This document shows positions 1 to 7,912 of a stretch of DNA of 64,000 bases, piece after piece. This DNA is from Bdellovibrionales bacterium CG10_big_fil_rev_8_21_14_0_10_45_34 (lineage in GTDB: Bacteria > Bdellovibrionota > Bdellovibrionia > Bdellovibrionales > 1-14-0-10-45-34): positions 211,552-275,551 of the forward strand of contig PEZS01000001.1 in the NCBI GenBank assembly GCA_002778785.1, given 5' to 3'. Both the position numbers and the translations under genes were made by a program. The number at the start of each line of letters is the position of its first letter. Position 1 is the stretch's first letter. Below the pieces are notes generated by a model. That model was not told the DNA's origin. It saw only the letters and a program-made list of their open reading frames with translations, and ran no database searches.

Positions 1-678
1 TGCCATCTTAGAAACTGAGCCAATTGAATGCTTACCGCCCAAAAAGTCACAATTCACTTGAACGTGGCTATCTCTAAAACTCTTCGGGTCATTACGATAA
101 CAATTTACGTTAATATAAGCGGGAGCATCGCCCATCAAATAGCAAACCAGATCGAGCCAGTGCGGAACTAAATCAAACAATACGTCTGCCCCTCCAGACA
201 GTTTTGTATCGTCCTTCCATCCCTTACTTGGCGAGTTCGGATTGATATGCCGCTGTGCTGCTGAACTTTGCCAATAGTGGCCTTCGATGGCGTAAAGCTC
301 ACCCAGCTCACCACTTTCAATGTAGCTTTTAATAAGCCTAGGGCCCCATTGAACTCTGTAGCCATGGCAAACAAAAACTTGAGCCTTAATTTGAGTTAGT
401 TGACTCAGTTGCTCTTTTGAAATTGCGACTGGCTTTTCGCAGATAATCCACTGAAATCCCGCATTGTCAGCGGCTGCTATGGCGGGCGCATGAAGTGCGT
501 GGGGATTGGCTATTATAAGTAGATCGTCTGGTGCGGGTGCAATCGAGTTAAGATCGGCCCCTCTCGCCAAGGTTTCAATTTCTAAACTCTCAAATTCGTC
601 ATTTCGCTGTTGTAACCAGCGGGCACTCGAAATGAAGGCACTGGCGGCCATTCCGCTTCCTATCAAATAGATTTTCAC
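1..678 (-). CDS. Gfo/Idh/MocA-family NAD(P)-dependent oxidoreductase, C-terminus cut by window edge
   Basis: The reading frame runs open for 226 codons from a GTG at 678 to the left edge, so the C-terminal part is missing. A GGGAG ribosome binding site lies about six bases upstream. The N-terminus reads VKIYLIGSGMAASAF, a glycine-rich dinucleotide-binding turn. It is followed by LIIANPHALHAPA and the CEKPVA motif typical of Gfo/Idh/MocA dehydrogenases (Lys in EKP is catalytic in the family). A later stretch, GGADVLFDLVPHWLDL, matches the conserved G-x-x-x-D-x-x-x-H region. The family oxidises or reduces sugars, sugar nucleotides or inositols; the substrate cannot be told here. Confidence 0.85.
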   Translation of the reverse strand, partial: MKIYLIGSGMAASAFISSARWLQQRNDEFESLEIETLARGADLNSIAPAPDDLLIIANPHALHAPAIAAADNAGFQWIICEKPVAISKEQLSQLTQIKAQVFVCHGYRVQWGPRLIKSYIESGELGELYAIEGHYWQSSAAQRHINPNSPSKGWKDDTKLSGGADVLFDLVPHWLDLVCYLMGDAPAYINVNCYRNDPKSFRDSHVQVNCDFLGGKHSIGSVSKMA

Positions 679-739
679 TATTTGCTCCCTTAGCAGTTGT
701 TACCCGAATGATCGGCTTTTCCTTTAAAATCCATGGCTC

Positions 740-1006
740 TTACATAAGAAGCGTTGGGTCAATCTTCTCTGGGCTAGGTATCTGTGCGGTATTTTTAATG
801 CGAACCGCCTCAGAAACGAATTCCGACGAAGGTATTCTTTCGCTCACTGTAAAACGACCTTGCGGTAGAGAAATCTCTGTCTCAAGCCGGGAGCCAGCCG
901 ATCGAATGCGTGAAAGTAAACTTTTGCGAGGCAGCTTATTCGGTAGCTCATGAGGTAACGAAGGTGGTATTTGAGGTCCTCTATCTGTAATAATTTTATT
1001 TTCCAT
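740..1006 (-). CDS. possible small protein of unknown function
   Basis: An 88-residue frame begins MENKIITDRG and is rich in Pro, Ser and charged residues (for example SLPHELPNKLPRKSLLSRIR). An upstream in-frame start would make it 124 residues (to 1114). No ribosome binding site is convincing before either start and no family is recognised. It lies between a minus-strand oxidoreductase, 61 bases downstream, and the plus-strand queF. If it is not a gene, the stretch 679-1101 holds only the queF leader and nothing else I can name. Confidence 0.3.
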   Translation of the reverse strand: MENKIITDRGPQIPPSLPHELPNKLPRKSLLSRIRSAGSRLETEISLPQGRFTVSERIPSSEFVSEAVRIKNTAQIPSPEKIDPTLLM

Positions 1007-1101
1007 ATGGGCGAATAGTACGCCTTCACTTTGTATTTGCAATCGCATTGCGGCTGAATGAAAAATCTGCCTGGGCGTCTTAAAGACAGATTGGAGACTC
1101 A

Positions 1102-1509
1102 ATGAGTGAATCAAAACTATATGGTCAAATCCAGGTGGAAAATGCAGAACTTGAGGCGTTTGACAATAGAACCCTCGATCGGCGGTATTTAATCGAATTT
1201 ACGTGCCCAGAGTTTACTTGTTTGTGCCCACGAAGTGGATTTCCGGACTTCGCGACCATTTACATTAGGTATGTACCGCACCTGAAATGCGTCGAGCTAA
1301 AGTCCCTCAAGTTGTACATAAACAGGTTTCGAAACGAAAAAGTTTTCCATGAAGACGTGACGAACAGAATCCTGGGCGATTTGGTTGGACTTCTTGACCC
1401 CTGGGAGATCGAAGTCAAAGGCGACTTTAGCGTGCGAGGGAATATCAAGACAGTGATCACTTCGAAACAAATCAAAGAGCAAGATGCCACCAAGCGATTG
1501 ATCGGGTAA
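1102..1509 (+). CDS. queF: NADPH-dependent 7-cyano-7-deazaguanine reductase (preQ0 reductase)
   Basis: QueF reduces preQ0 to preQ1 in queuosine biosynthesis in the cytoplasm. The 135-residue length fits the short, YkvM-type (Bacillus-like) subfamily. The catalytic region LCPRSGFPDF carries the nucleophilic Cys42 and Asp49, and the QueF signature ELKSLKLY is at residues 65-72. The FHEDVTN segment (residues 81-87) is also conserved in the family. The ATG follows a GGAG site at seven bases. It is a single gene; the neighbours on both sides are on the other strand. No preQ1 riboswitch was recognised in the leader. Confidence 0.95.
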   Translation: MSESKLYGQIQVENAELEAFDNRTLDRRYLIEFTCPEFTCLCPRSGFPDFATIYIRYVPHLKCVELKSLKLYINRFRNEKVFHEDVTNRILGDLVGLLDPWEIEVKGDFSVRGNIKTVITSKQIKEQDATKRLIG

Positions 1510-1612
1510 AATTCTGAGCACCCTTTTCGCGATTCTATTCCATTCACTCTTTCAGACGAGACGGGTGGGGGGCGTAGGCTCTAGGGAAGCCATCGCCTAA
1601 ACAAAATTAGGT

Positions 1613-1638
1613 TGTAGCGGCTGCTACACAATTTTTTT
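1613..1638 (+). terminator. probable rho-independent terminator of queF
   Basis: TGTAGC and GCTACA form a six-base stem around a GGCT loop, followed by CAA and seven T. It overlaps the stop codon of the convergent fusion gene. Confidence 0.55.
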
Positions 1639-3267
1639 ATATACAAGAGTTTTTAGAACTCTATCGGCGCCGGGCGCCTCAAAGTCAGCGTCCGGTAGGG
1701 GAGAATTCGTAACCTCGTAATTCGATGAATGACCCGCCTGATCAACATTATGGAAGGCCTTCCTTTCAAAATTCTCCTGCGTCCACTTTTCAAAGTTGCA
1801 ACTAAGGATTGCAGAGCCGCCGGGGGCGAGACATTCGAACACGGATTGGGCGAGTTGTGGAAGGTCCTTTTCAATATTAAAAACACCGGCGCTACTCCTT
1901 CCAAAACTCGGGGGATCACAGACGATAAGATCGAATTTGTGTTCTCGCCTCGAACATCGCTTGAGATATTCTAGTGCGTCCTCGGAGATAAACGAAAACC
2001 GAGAGTCTACTTCAAACCCATTAAGCTTGAGATTTTGCTGGGACCACCTTAAGTACGACCTAGACACGTCTAAAGAGGTAATGTGGGCGGCTTGGCCAAA
2101 CGCTGCCGCCACTGAAAAGCCTCCGGTATAACTGAAAAGGTTCAGAACTCTGAGGTTTCTGCAGGAGCTGCGTACCCAGCGCCTATTAGCCCTTTGATCC
2201 AAAAACAGACCGTAAGACAAACCTCGCATTCTTGACACTTCAAAGAGCATTCCTTCTTCTTGAATTTGCCAATTTTCTGGCACATTTAATGAGCGTTCTT
2301 CTGGTAACTGATGAATGCGGCCATCCCTCTTTCGCATGTCGCGGTAAACCCAGTGCTTGGTTTCTGTGGAGATCAACAATTCAGGAATGTGCGGGCGAAG
2401 GTTCTTAAATGTGATATTGGTATCGTTCGGATTTTCTTCGCGCCCATAGTCGCCAAGAACCAGCACATCGGCCAACTTTTCAGCAATCAATGTCGACGAG
2501 TGAACAACTCGAACTGCCGCACAAAAATCAAGGCTTGAGCGCCTATCAAAAACACTCGCAAGAAAGAAAGCCAATTGGGGGCTTTTTAAGATTTCCATCT
2601 TGTCGTAAAAAACAGGTGGTGCGACGGTGTGCTTCGTATCCGCTAACGAAATTTGCCAGCTATGTAGGCCCAAGATAGGGAATGGGCTTCCGCCATACAT
2701 TATATCGCCAAGTAAAGGAATGCCCAAAAAAGCAGCATGCTTGCGAATCTGGTGAGTGCGCCCGGACTCGATACGGACCTGCCAGCAAGAAAAATCTCCG
2801 TAGGTTCGAAGCAGCCGAAACGTAGACCTTGCAGTCAGCGGTTTTCCATCTTTGCCTACGACAGGTTTGTCGACAACAAATTCTTTTTGAGCGAACTGTG
2901 CGGGGAGAACTTCGATATCGCTTTGAGGGATTTCCGTTGTGTCAGTGCACTCGCGTGTTGTGACGAACTCGCTACTGGCACCAAAGTAGTCTTCCAGTGG
3001 GCGATCAGTAAGGGCGAGGTAAATCTTTTCAACTTCGCCAGTCTCGTTTAGTTTTCTAAACTTGTCAGCGCCCTCGGGCGTGAGTGAGGCGAGTAGGGCG
3101 CCGGTTGTTTCTCTGTCAAGTCTGTGGCAGGGCCAAATCTTCTTACCTAGATGATGGCTCCAATACTCAAGAATGCCGATAGATTTTGAATCGCTATGGG
3201 TTAGCCAAGAGCTCGGCTTTCTAATCTTCACCCAAGGTTCTTGCACCTCAATAGGAAGTTGATTCAT
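1624..3267 (-). CDS. fusion of RluA-type pseudouridine synthase and RlmI-like SAM methyltransferase
   Basis: Two RNA-modification domains lie in one 547-residue protein. Residues 10-210 are an RluA-family pseudouridine synthase: HRLDRETTG at 48-56 holds the catalytic Asp51, and GRTHQIRKHAAFLGIPLLGD at 169-188 is the second conserved block. Residues about 300-547 are a class I methyltransferase of the RlmI/RlmK type: GLFLDQR (353-359), the SAM-binding motif LNLFSYTGG (375-383) and the target-base motif DPPSF (451-455). The likely substrates are rRNA uridine and cytosine or guanine, but the sites are unknown. The gene begins eight bases after the stop of the Fur-family regulator gene and is probably cotranscribed. 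Domain calls are secure; the combined role is inference. Confidence 0.88.
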   Translation of the reverse strand: MNQLPIEVQEPWVKIRKPSSWLTHSDSKSIGILEYWSHHLGKKIWPCHRLDRETTGALLASLTPEGADKFRKLNETGEVEKIYLALTDRPLEDYFGASSEFVTTRECTDTTEIPQSDIEVLPAQFAQKEFVVDKPVVGKDGKPLTARSTFRLLRTYGDFSCWQVRIESGRTHQIRKHAAFLGIPLLGDIMYGGSPFPILGLHSWQISLADTKHTVAPPVFYDKMEILKSPQLAFFLASVFDRRSSLDFCAAVRVVHSSTLIAEKLADVLVLGDYGREENPNDTNITFKNLRPHIPELLISTETKHWVYRDMRKRDGRIHQLPEERSLNVPENWQIQEEGMLFEVSRMRGLSYGLFLDQRANRRWVRSSCRNLRVLNLFSYTGGFSVAAAFGQAAHITSLDVSRSYLRWSQQNLKLNGFEVDSRFSFISEDALEYLKRCSRREHKFDLIVCDPPSFGRSSAGVFNIEKDLPQLAQSVFECLAPGGSAILSCNFEKWTQENFERKAFHNVDQAGHSSNYEVTNSPLPDADFEAPGADRVLKTLVYKKIV

Positions 3268-3275
3268 GGGTTCAG

Positions 3276-3776
3276 TCAGACGGCTGCTATTTGTGGCTTT
3301 GGAAGCTTCACAAAATCAGAAGCTCCGTCTGTCGCCCTAGGCTGACATTCATGGCACAGCCCCCAAAGTTCGAATACGTGATCAGTTAACAAAAAGTTAA
3401 AACTCTGAGCGACCCGATCTTGAATGTCTTCGATAAGTTGATTCTCAAACTCATAAATGCGGCCGCACTTGGTGCAAGTGAGGTGGTGGTGATGCTCTTT
3501 GTGGGCCCATTCATAGCGAGCTGGCAGGCCCTTCATGCGCACTTCGGTCAAATAGCCGGCCTCAGTCAAGGTGCGTAAAAATCGATACACGGTGGCGAAT
3601 CCCACCTCAGGTGAGCGCTCGATAACGTTTTCAAAAACTTCCTGTGCCGTAATATGCTCGCGGCCCTTTAAAATATTCTCGAGTATCAGCAACCTTTGGT
3701 GGGTTACCTTTAACCCCAGGTCTCGAACAATAGATTTAAAGTAATTAATATCTAACTTTCGATGTGCTAGTTTCAT
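3276..3776 (-). CDS. Fur-family metal- or peroxide-responsive transcriptional regulator
   Basis: This is a 166-residue Fur-superfamily repressor. An N-terminal winged helix contains GLKVTHQRLLILE and the recognition region FATVYRFLRTLTEAGYL. The C-terminal dimerisation domain has the HHHHLTCTKCG metal region (residues 95-105) and two CxxC pairs (Cys101/Cys104 and Cys141/Cys144) that hold structural zinc. Whether it senses iron, zinc, manganese or peroxide cannot be decided. Two Fur-box-like sites lie just upstream, suggesting autoregulation. It heads a two-gene unit with the RNA-modification fusion. Confidence 0.92.
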   Translation of the reverse strand: MKLAHRKLDINYFKSIVRDLGLKVTHQRLLILENILKGREHITAQEVFENVIERSPEVGFATVYRFLRTLTEAGYLTEVRMKGLPARYEWAHKEHHHHLTCTKCGRIYEFENQLIEDIQDRVAQSFNFLLTDHVFELWGLCHECQPRATDGASDFVKLPKPQIAAV

Positions 3777-3786
3777 GGAGATACTT

Positions 3787-3836
3787 GATACTGACTCTCA
3801 TTTTCAAGTCAAGAGATAAAAACGATTCTCAATATC
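3787..3836. promoter_or_regulatory. two Fur-box-like sites upstream of the Fur-family gene
   Basis: Plus-strand 3787-3805 (GATACTGACTCTCATTTTC) matches the classical 19-base Fur box at 14 positions. The minus-strand reading of 3818-3836 (GATATTGAGAATCGTTTTT) also matches at about 14. The sites lie 11 to 60 bases before the regulator's ATG and could also serve the divergent secreted-protein gene at 3956. The match is to the known E. coli consensus; function is inferred. Confidence 0.6.
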
Positions 3837-3955
3837 AATGAAATAGCGCAGCATGACTTAGACCTCCCGTTGGAACCACCCTTGCAATTTCTACAATCAA
3901 GGCTAAATTTTAGGGGCACAATCACATCTCAACAGATTCCAACAAGGGGGAAAAT

Positions 3956-4570
3956 ATGAGATTACGCATTCTAATAGGCGCAGCTCTGCTGCTAACTGGG
4001 GCATTCGCTCAAGCGGACGTTCTTGGTACAGCTAATTTTAAGGCCATGCTTTCTCGCAGCTACTTTGGCTACGACATGAAGCATGAAGAAGGAAAGCTCA
4101 CAGGTGGGTTCTTCTTCACTGGCAGAAGTCCTTTCGTCAATGTCACAAAAGACAGTGGTGGCAGGTGGTCAGGTTTTTTTGGTGGCTACAATGTTATTGT
4201 GAAACCTGCTCAAGTTGCGGGCTCCACGACAACAGTCGACGTGACAATTCTTCAGATCGGACAAGGTACTTACACGATCGAAAAAGCGGAAGATGGCAGT
4301 TATCAGATCAGAGGATTTGGTACCCCAGGTCGCTTGATCATTGGTGGGCTCAAGAGTGGTGAGCTTTCTTTACTTGCTCCATCCGTGAATTATGGATTGA
4401 GATCAAGTGGGGAAGGGCGATTTGAAGGTCTGATGTCCGTTTACTCGCCAGTATTTCAAAGCGGGAATGTGACACTCAACACAACTGGTAGCCTCGACCC
4501 AACAACCTTGATCGAGTCAAATCCAGAGCTCTTTACTTTGCTTTACTTAGTTTCTTTTGCAGGCATTTAA
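3956..4570 (+). CDS. secreted protein of unknown function
   Basis: The 204-residue product begins with a clear signal peptide (MRLRILIGAALLLTGAFAQA, cleavage likely after AQA), so it is probably periplasmic or outer-membrane. A strong AAGGGGG ribosome binding site precedes the ATG. The mature part is rich in Gly, Ser and Thr with alternating hydrophobic residues, which suggests beta structure. No family is recognised. It is divergent from the Fur-family gene, so iron or metal control is possible. It ends six bases before the next gene. Confidence 0.75.
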   Translation: MRLRILIGAALLLTGAFAQADVLGTANFKAMLSRSYFGYDMKHEEGKLTGGFFFTGRSPFVNVTKDSGGRWSGFFGGYNVIVKPAQVAGSTTTVDVTILQIGQGTYTIEKAEDGSYQIRGFGTPGRLIIGGLKSGELSLLAPSVNYGLRSSGEGRFEGLMSVYSPVFQSGNVTLNTTGSLDPTTLIESNPELFTLLYLVSFAGI

Positions 4571-4576
4571 CATTCA

Positions 4577-5170
4577 ATGAATCGTCCAAAAAAGAACGAA
4601 ACTGATGCGGGGCCAACAAGCCCCGCTCTTAAGCCGGAAAAATCCGCGACCACTCCTCATCGAGTGCACAAAGAAACCAAAACCAATACTGCGAAACCAA
4701 CCAACAAAAGACGTCCTGGTGAATTGCCATTTCAGAAGGTCGGGATTTTTGTTGATGCAGAGAATATTGAAATGTCGTCGCTCAAACATCATGAAGGGCG
4801 AACAAATTACCGAAAGATATTCGAAGAAGTGGGCGACCGGGAGATTCTACGGATTCTTTATTACAAGCCTCTTTATAAGGACATTTCGCGAGAGTTTGAA
4901 ACTTTCTGGCTGAGTATGGGTGGGGAGATTCGTCGCCCTCAGAAGAATGCCGATAGTTTTCTAATTATCGATGCCGTCACTTTATCTGAGAAAATTGACG
5001 TGGCCATTATACTGGGCGGAGACAAAGACTATTTGCCGCTTGTTTGGTACCTGAAGTCACGTGGCTGTCGAGTTGAAGTGTGGTCTTGGCCTGAGTCTAC
5101 AAGTCCGGAGTTTAAAGAGGCTGCCGACTACTATTTTGCACTCGGCACTCAGCATTTGATGTCGCCTTAG
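4577..5170 (+). CDS. NYN-domain (LabA/DUF88-like) putative ribonuclease
   Basis: A basic, Pro/Lys/Thr-rich N-terminal tail of about 50 residues precedes a NYN (PIN-like) domain of about 140 residues. The family's acidic residues are visible in GIFVDAENIE and in IILGGDKDYLPLV, with ADSFLIIDAV between them. The ending SPEFKEAADYYFAL matches LabA-type proteins. NYN domains are metal-dependent RNases or RNA-binding modules. The gene follows the secreted-protein gene by six bases and may share its transcript. The RNA target is unknown. Confidence 0.82.
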   Translation: MNRPKKNETDAGPTSPALKPEKSATTPHRVHKETKTNTAKPTNKRRPGELPFQKVGIFVDAENIEMSSLKHHEGRTNYRKIFEEVGDREILRILYYKPLYKDISREFETFWLSMGGEIRRPQKNADSFLIIDAVTLSEKIDVAIILGGDKDYLPLVWYLKSRGCRVEVWSWPESTSPEFKEAADYYFALGTQHLMSP

Positions 5171-5238
5171 TAGTTTTGAAGTTTGAAGCAATATTGCAAC
5201 CTAACGTTGATGGTTAGATGTTAGATGATTAGTGAGCG

Positions 5239-5301
5239 AACGCTAAACGCTAAACGCTAAACGCTAAACGCTAAACGCTAAACGCTAAACGCTAAACGCT
5301 A
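5239..5301. repeat. heptameric tandem repeat, nine copies of AACGCTA
   Basis: Nine perfect head-to-tail copies of the 7-base unit AACGCTA fill the gap between two convergent genes. A degenerate remnant (CATACTA) follows directly. A second heptamer array of different sequence lies at 27277-27316 in the same type of location. Confidence 0.95.
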
Positions 5302-5310
5302 CATACTAAA

Positions 5311-6585
5311 CTACTGAACTTGTTGGTACCAACTCGAAGCGAGAGCTCTAACCGGACTGGCCTCTTGTATGACGCGGTATTGTCTTTGAATAATGGCATC
5401 ATTGCCCTCTTTGATAGCCGCATAAAAGTCTGCGAGTTTTGTCAGCTCCGACGTAAAAGCTGTCTCTGGCATATTAGATAGAGATTCGTAGGGATCGCTC
5501 GCTGGCGCATCCGAAAAGCTAAAACTTGAAACAAGGTGACTGTACGAGGAGTTCAAGCAATTTTTTGAGGAGATTTGGCCCGTCGCCTCTGCCCAACAAA
5601 CGTTTTGCTCGCTCCATAGCGAGTAGCTGGAGCCGGGTCTATCTTGACTGCTCAACAAACCGGCCACCAGTTTTTCGTGCCAAAGGCGATCTTTCAGTGC
5701 AGAAATTTCGACCGGGTGATGAGGCTTCTCAATTTCTTCTTCAATGAGTGTAATTCTTGTTTGCGCTGAAGTGGCGTTTTTTAGTTTAACAAAAAATTCT
5801 TGATTGGAGGTTACGGCAGGGTTTCTCGACTGAGACGGCTGACTCCACTCTGCCCTCGCACCTGCGTAAGATCGGTAGAGTATGGAATCAGAAAGGTTTT
5901 TAAGATTGAATTGGGTCTGGTCCCAACACTCTACCCACGCCGGGGAAACTGCGATGGCAAACAGAACTGGGTTAAAATTTTCGACGACGTTTTGAGTGAC
6001 TGTGCACGCAAACGGGTTTTCTTCTTTGATGGCTTCGGGTGTTCGAATAGCGGCGGTGAGTAAGTAGGCTCCAAAAAATCCAAAAACAGCTAAGGTCTGA
6101 ATGGGAACAAAACGCCAAGCAACTTTTTCTGTTAAAGGAGATGGCAGACTTTTTTGCGGGCCGACGATGACGCTTTCAGAAAGTAGGTCGCCCCATCCTC
6201 TGCGGTCTTTTCTGTAGAGTATGGGAGTTAATCCCAATCCAAACGAGAATACCCCGAGCCAAAATCCTAGGATCCGCATTCCAACTTGCCTTGGAGAAGG
6301 AAGTCCATCCATTCTTGGGCTATAAACTTCAAGATTCGTCGCTATAAGGCCGGGTGTGTGGCCATAACTTGATAACCAAATGCCGTCCCAGAGCCAGCAC
6401 ACAAAAACAAACATCGGTAGGAGATGAACTGCGTCTGTGTTTTTAAACACAAAGAATTGAAACGCCCAGGCCAATGCTGCACAGATGGCAAAATCAATGA
6501 GCTTGGCGAGCACTCTTAATTGCGGAGAGGCAAGCTTCCAAGTTTCGAATGCGTGTCGTTGGTGGATTGAAATATCTGATTCCAT
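5311..6585 (-). CDS. RDD-family membrane protein with long C-terminal extension
   Basis: The N-terminal third (about residues 20-145) is an RDD domain with three predicted membrane helices: VLAKLIDFAICAALAWAFQF, then LLPMFVFVCWLWDGIWL followed by the conserved GHTPGLIATNLEV, then VGMRILGFWLGVFSFGLGL. A fourth hydrophobic segment (FVPIQTLAVFGFFGAYLL) leads to a soluble region of about 240 residues, probably periplasmic, with no recognisable domain. RDD proteins are often associated with transport, but their function is poorly defined. It stands alone on its strand, upstream of the tRNA gene on the other strand. Confidence 0.8.
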   Translation of the reverse strand: MESDISIHQRHAFETWKLASPQLRVLAKLIDFAICAALAWAFQFFVFKNTDAVHLLPMFVFVCWLWDGIWLSSYGHTPGLIATNLEVYSPRMDGLPSPRQVGMRILGFWLGVFSFGLGLTPILYRKDRRGWGDLLSESVIVGPQKSLPSPLTEKVAWRFVPIQTLAVFGFFGAYLLTAAIRTPEAIKEENPFACTVTQNVVENFNPVLFAIAVSPAWVECWDQTQFNLKNLSDSILYRSYAGARAEWSQPSQSRNPAVTSNQEFFVKLKNATSAQTRITLIEEEIEKPHHPVEISALKDRLWHEKLVAGLLSSQDRPGSSYSLWSEQNVCWAEATGQISSKNCLNSSYSHLVSSFSFSDAPASDPYESLSNMPETAFTSELTKLADFYAAIKEGNDAIIQRQYRVIQEASPVRALASSWYQQVQ

Positions 6586-6701
6586 AGTTAAATTATGCGC
6601 TTAGAGGGTTGTTAGTTTAAGAAAATAAAAAAAGTCATTGCTAGCAGTTAGACATTCGTCTACACCATGGATCTCATTGTACGTCTAAGGTCTAGTCGAA
6701 C

Positions 6702-6778
6702 GCGGCGGTAGCTCAATTGGATAGAGCATCAGACTTCGGATCTGAGGGTTGAGGGTTCAAGTCCTTCCCGCCGCGCCA
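6702..6778 (+). tRNA. tRNA-Arg, anticodon UCG
   Basis: The 77-base gene folds as a cloverleaf. Acceptor arms GCGGCGG and CCGCCGC pair fully. The D arm is GCTC/GAGC, and the anticodon stem TCAGA/TCTGA encloses loop CTTCGGA with anticodon TCG. The T arm is GAGGG-TTCAAGT-CCTTC, and CCA is encoded at 6776-6778. The accessory region begins directly downstream, as is common where islands insert at tRNA genes. Confidence 0.95.
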
Positions 6779-6861
6779 ATTTTCGAGGGTCCGACTATGC
6801 TCTCTAATCGGGATGTCATACCGTTTTAACCACCGTCTAACCGCATCCCTCTGGAGGAAAG

Positions 6862-7275
6862 ATGACAAACATTAAGGCACCATCCACTTTAGAGCTGAGA
6901 AATGCAGTCGATTCATTAAAAACGGCAAAAAGACTTCTCTCGGACGCTATTAAAGCGGAACCTCAGAATATTGAACTCCATAAAGCTCTTAGGGATGCGT
7001 GTATTCAACGTTTCGAATTCTGCGTGGAGTTGTCTTGGAAAACCTCGGTCAAAGCTCTAGGCCTAGAGATCAAATCTCCTAACACTGCAATTCGCGATAT
7101 GGCTCGTAACAACCTTATTGAAGATACACAGGTTTGGTTTGATCTTCTCGTTGCAAGAAACAAGACTTCTCACACCTACGATGACACTATTGCGCGAGAC
7201 GTTTACAATATAGCAGAAAAATCCCTGCCTCTTTTTGAAAGCCTCTGTACAAAAATTGAGAGTCTTATCAAGTGA
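6862..7275 (+). CDS. HEPN-domain toxin of a HEPN/MNT module (HepT/HI0074-like)
   Basis: The 137-residue all-helical protein matches the nucleotidyltransferase substrate-binding (HI0074/HepT) family. The RNase motif RX4HXY is intact as RNKTSHTY at residues 99-106, where Tyr106 is the position AMPylated in characterised HepT/MntA pairs. The GGAGG site sits well before the ATG. It overlaps the next gene by four bases, the usual arrangement of type VII toxin-antitoxin operons. The RNase activity is known for the family, not shown here. Confidence 0.88.
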   Translation: MTNIKAPSTLELRNAVDSLKTAKRLLSDAIKAEPQNIELHKALRDACIQRFEFCVELSWKTSVKALGLEIKSPNTAIRDMARNNLIEDTQVWFDLLVARNKTSHTYDDTIARDVYNIAEKSLPLFESLCTKIESLIK

Positions 7276-7577
7276 GGTTCGGTCTAAACCAGTCCGAGTT
7301 TGAATTTCTTCAAGAGAATCTCATTCAGCCGCTGAAGAGCAAAAATGCTCGTGTATGCATATTTGGCTCAAGAGCCATAGGGGCGCACCAAAAATTTTCC
7401 GATATTGACGTGCTCTTTATAGAAGACGACAAGAACCCAATTCCAAGCTCATTTGTGTCTTCGCTGATTGTTTTTTTTGAAGACTCGACTTTTCCCTACA
7501 AGCTTGATCTTGTTAACAATAAATTCCTTGCTGCGGGCTACCGCGCTAATGTTGAAGCAACCATGATTGAAGTTTAA
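7272..7577 (+). CDS. minimal nucleotidyltransferase (MNT) antitoxin partner of the HEPN protein
   Basis: The 101-residue protein has the GSX10DXD catalytic signature: Gly32-Ser33, then Asp44 and Asp46 within FGSRAIGAHQKFSDIDVLF. Such MntA-like enzymes neutralise HepT toxins by transferring AMP to the toxin's tyrosine. The start is a GTG overlapping the stop of the HEPN gene. No helix-turn-helix is present, so the operon's regulation is unknown. Confidence 0.87.
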   Translation: MRFGLNQSEFEFLQENLIQPLKSKNARVCIFGSRAIGAHQKFSDIDVLFIEDDKNPIPSSFVSSLIVFFEDSTFPYKLDLVNNKFLAAGYRANVEATMIEV

Positions 7578-7755
7578 GCCCGTATTTGTCTAAACACTTC
7601 TCTGCTTCGAACTTGTCTTTAGCCTCGATATCTACGTGCTGGGGATCGGCAAGATCGAATGTCTTGAGTTCGTCTGCACTTTCTGCCGCCAACGAACGAG
7701 TCTCTATCCTTTTAGTCAATTCAAATGGCCGAAGTGCCTTCGGCTCGACAACTTT
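7546..7755 (-). pseudogene. possible gene remnant antisense to and downstream of the MNT gene
   Basis: Between 7578 and 7912 there is no convincing intact gene. The minus strand holds a 69-codon frame with protein-like, charged composition (for example ELKTFDLADPQHVDIEAKDK) but without a good start. It opens directly after a TAG at 7758 and its only internal start candidate is TTG at 7719. It could be the surviving end of a deleted gene. No family is recognised. Confidence 0.22.
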
Positions 7756-7912
7756 CTACACCTCGAACTCAAACAGAGTCCGCCTCGCACCTGACGGCGA
7801 TCAGGAAGACACGGACGATTGACGTCAAAAAGAAACAAGGCATGGTTGCCAGAGCCTTGTTGATGATTTCTCAAATGGAAAACAAGTGTTATGCGGCCTA
7901 ATAATGATTGGG

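Noticed and set aside
1029-1101. preQ1 riboswitch before queF
   Set aside because: The short leader does not show the C-rich/A-rich pseudoknot pattern of known preQ1 switches.
6702-6778. Possible att site from a tRNA 3' end duplication
   Set aside because: I looked for a second copy of the CCCGCCGCGCCA end in the window and did not see one, so integration at the tRNA is not shown.
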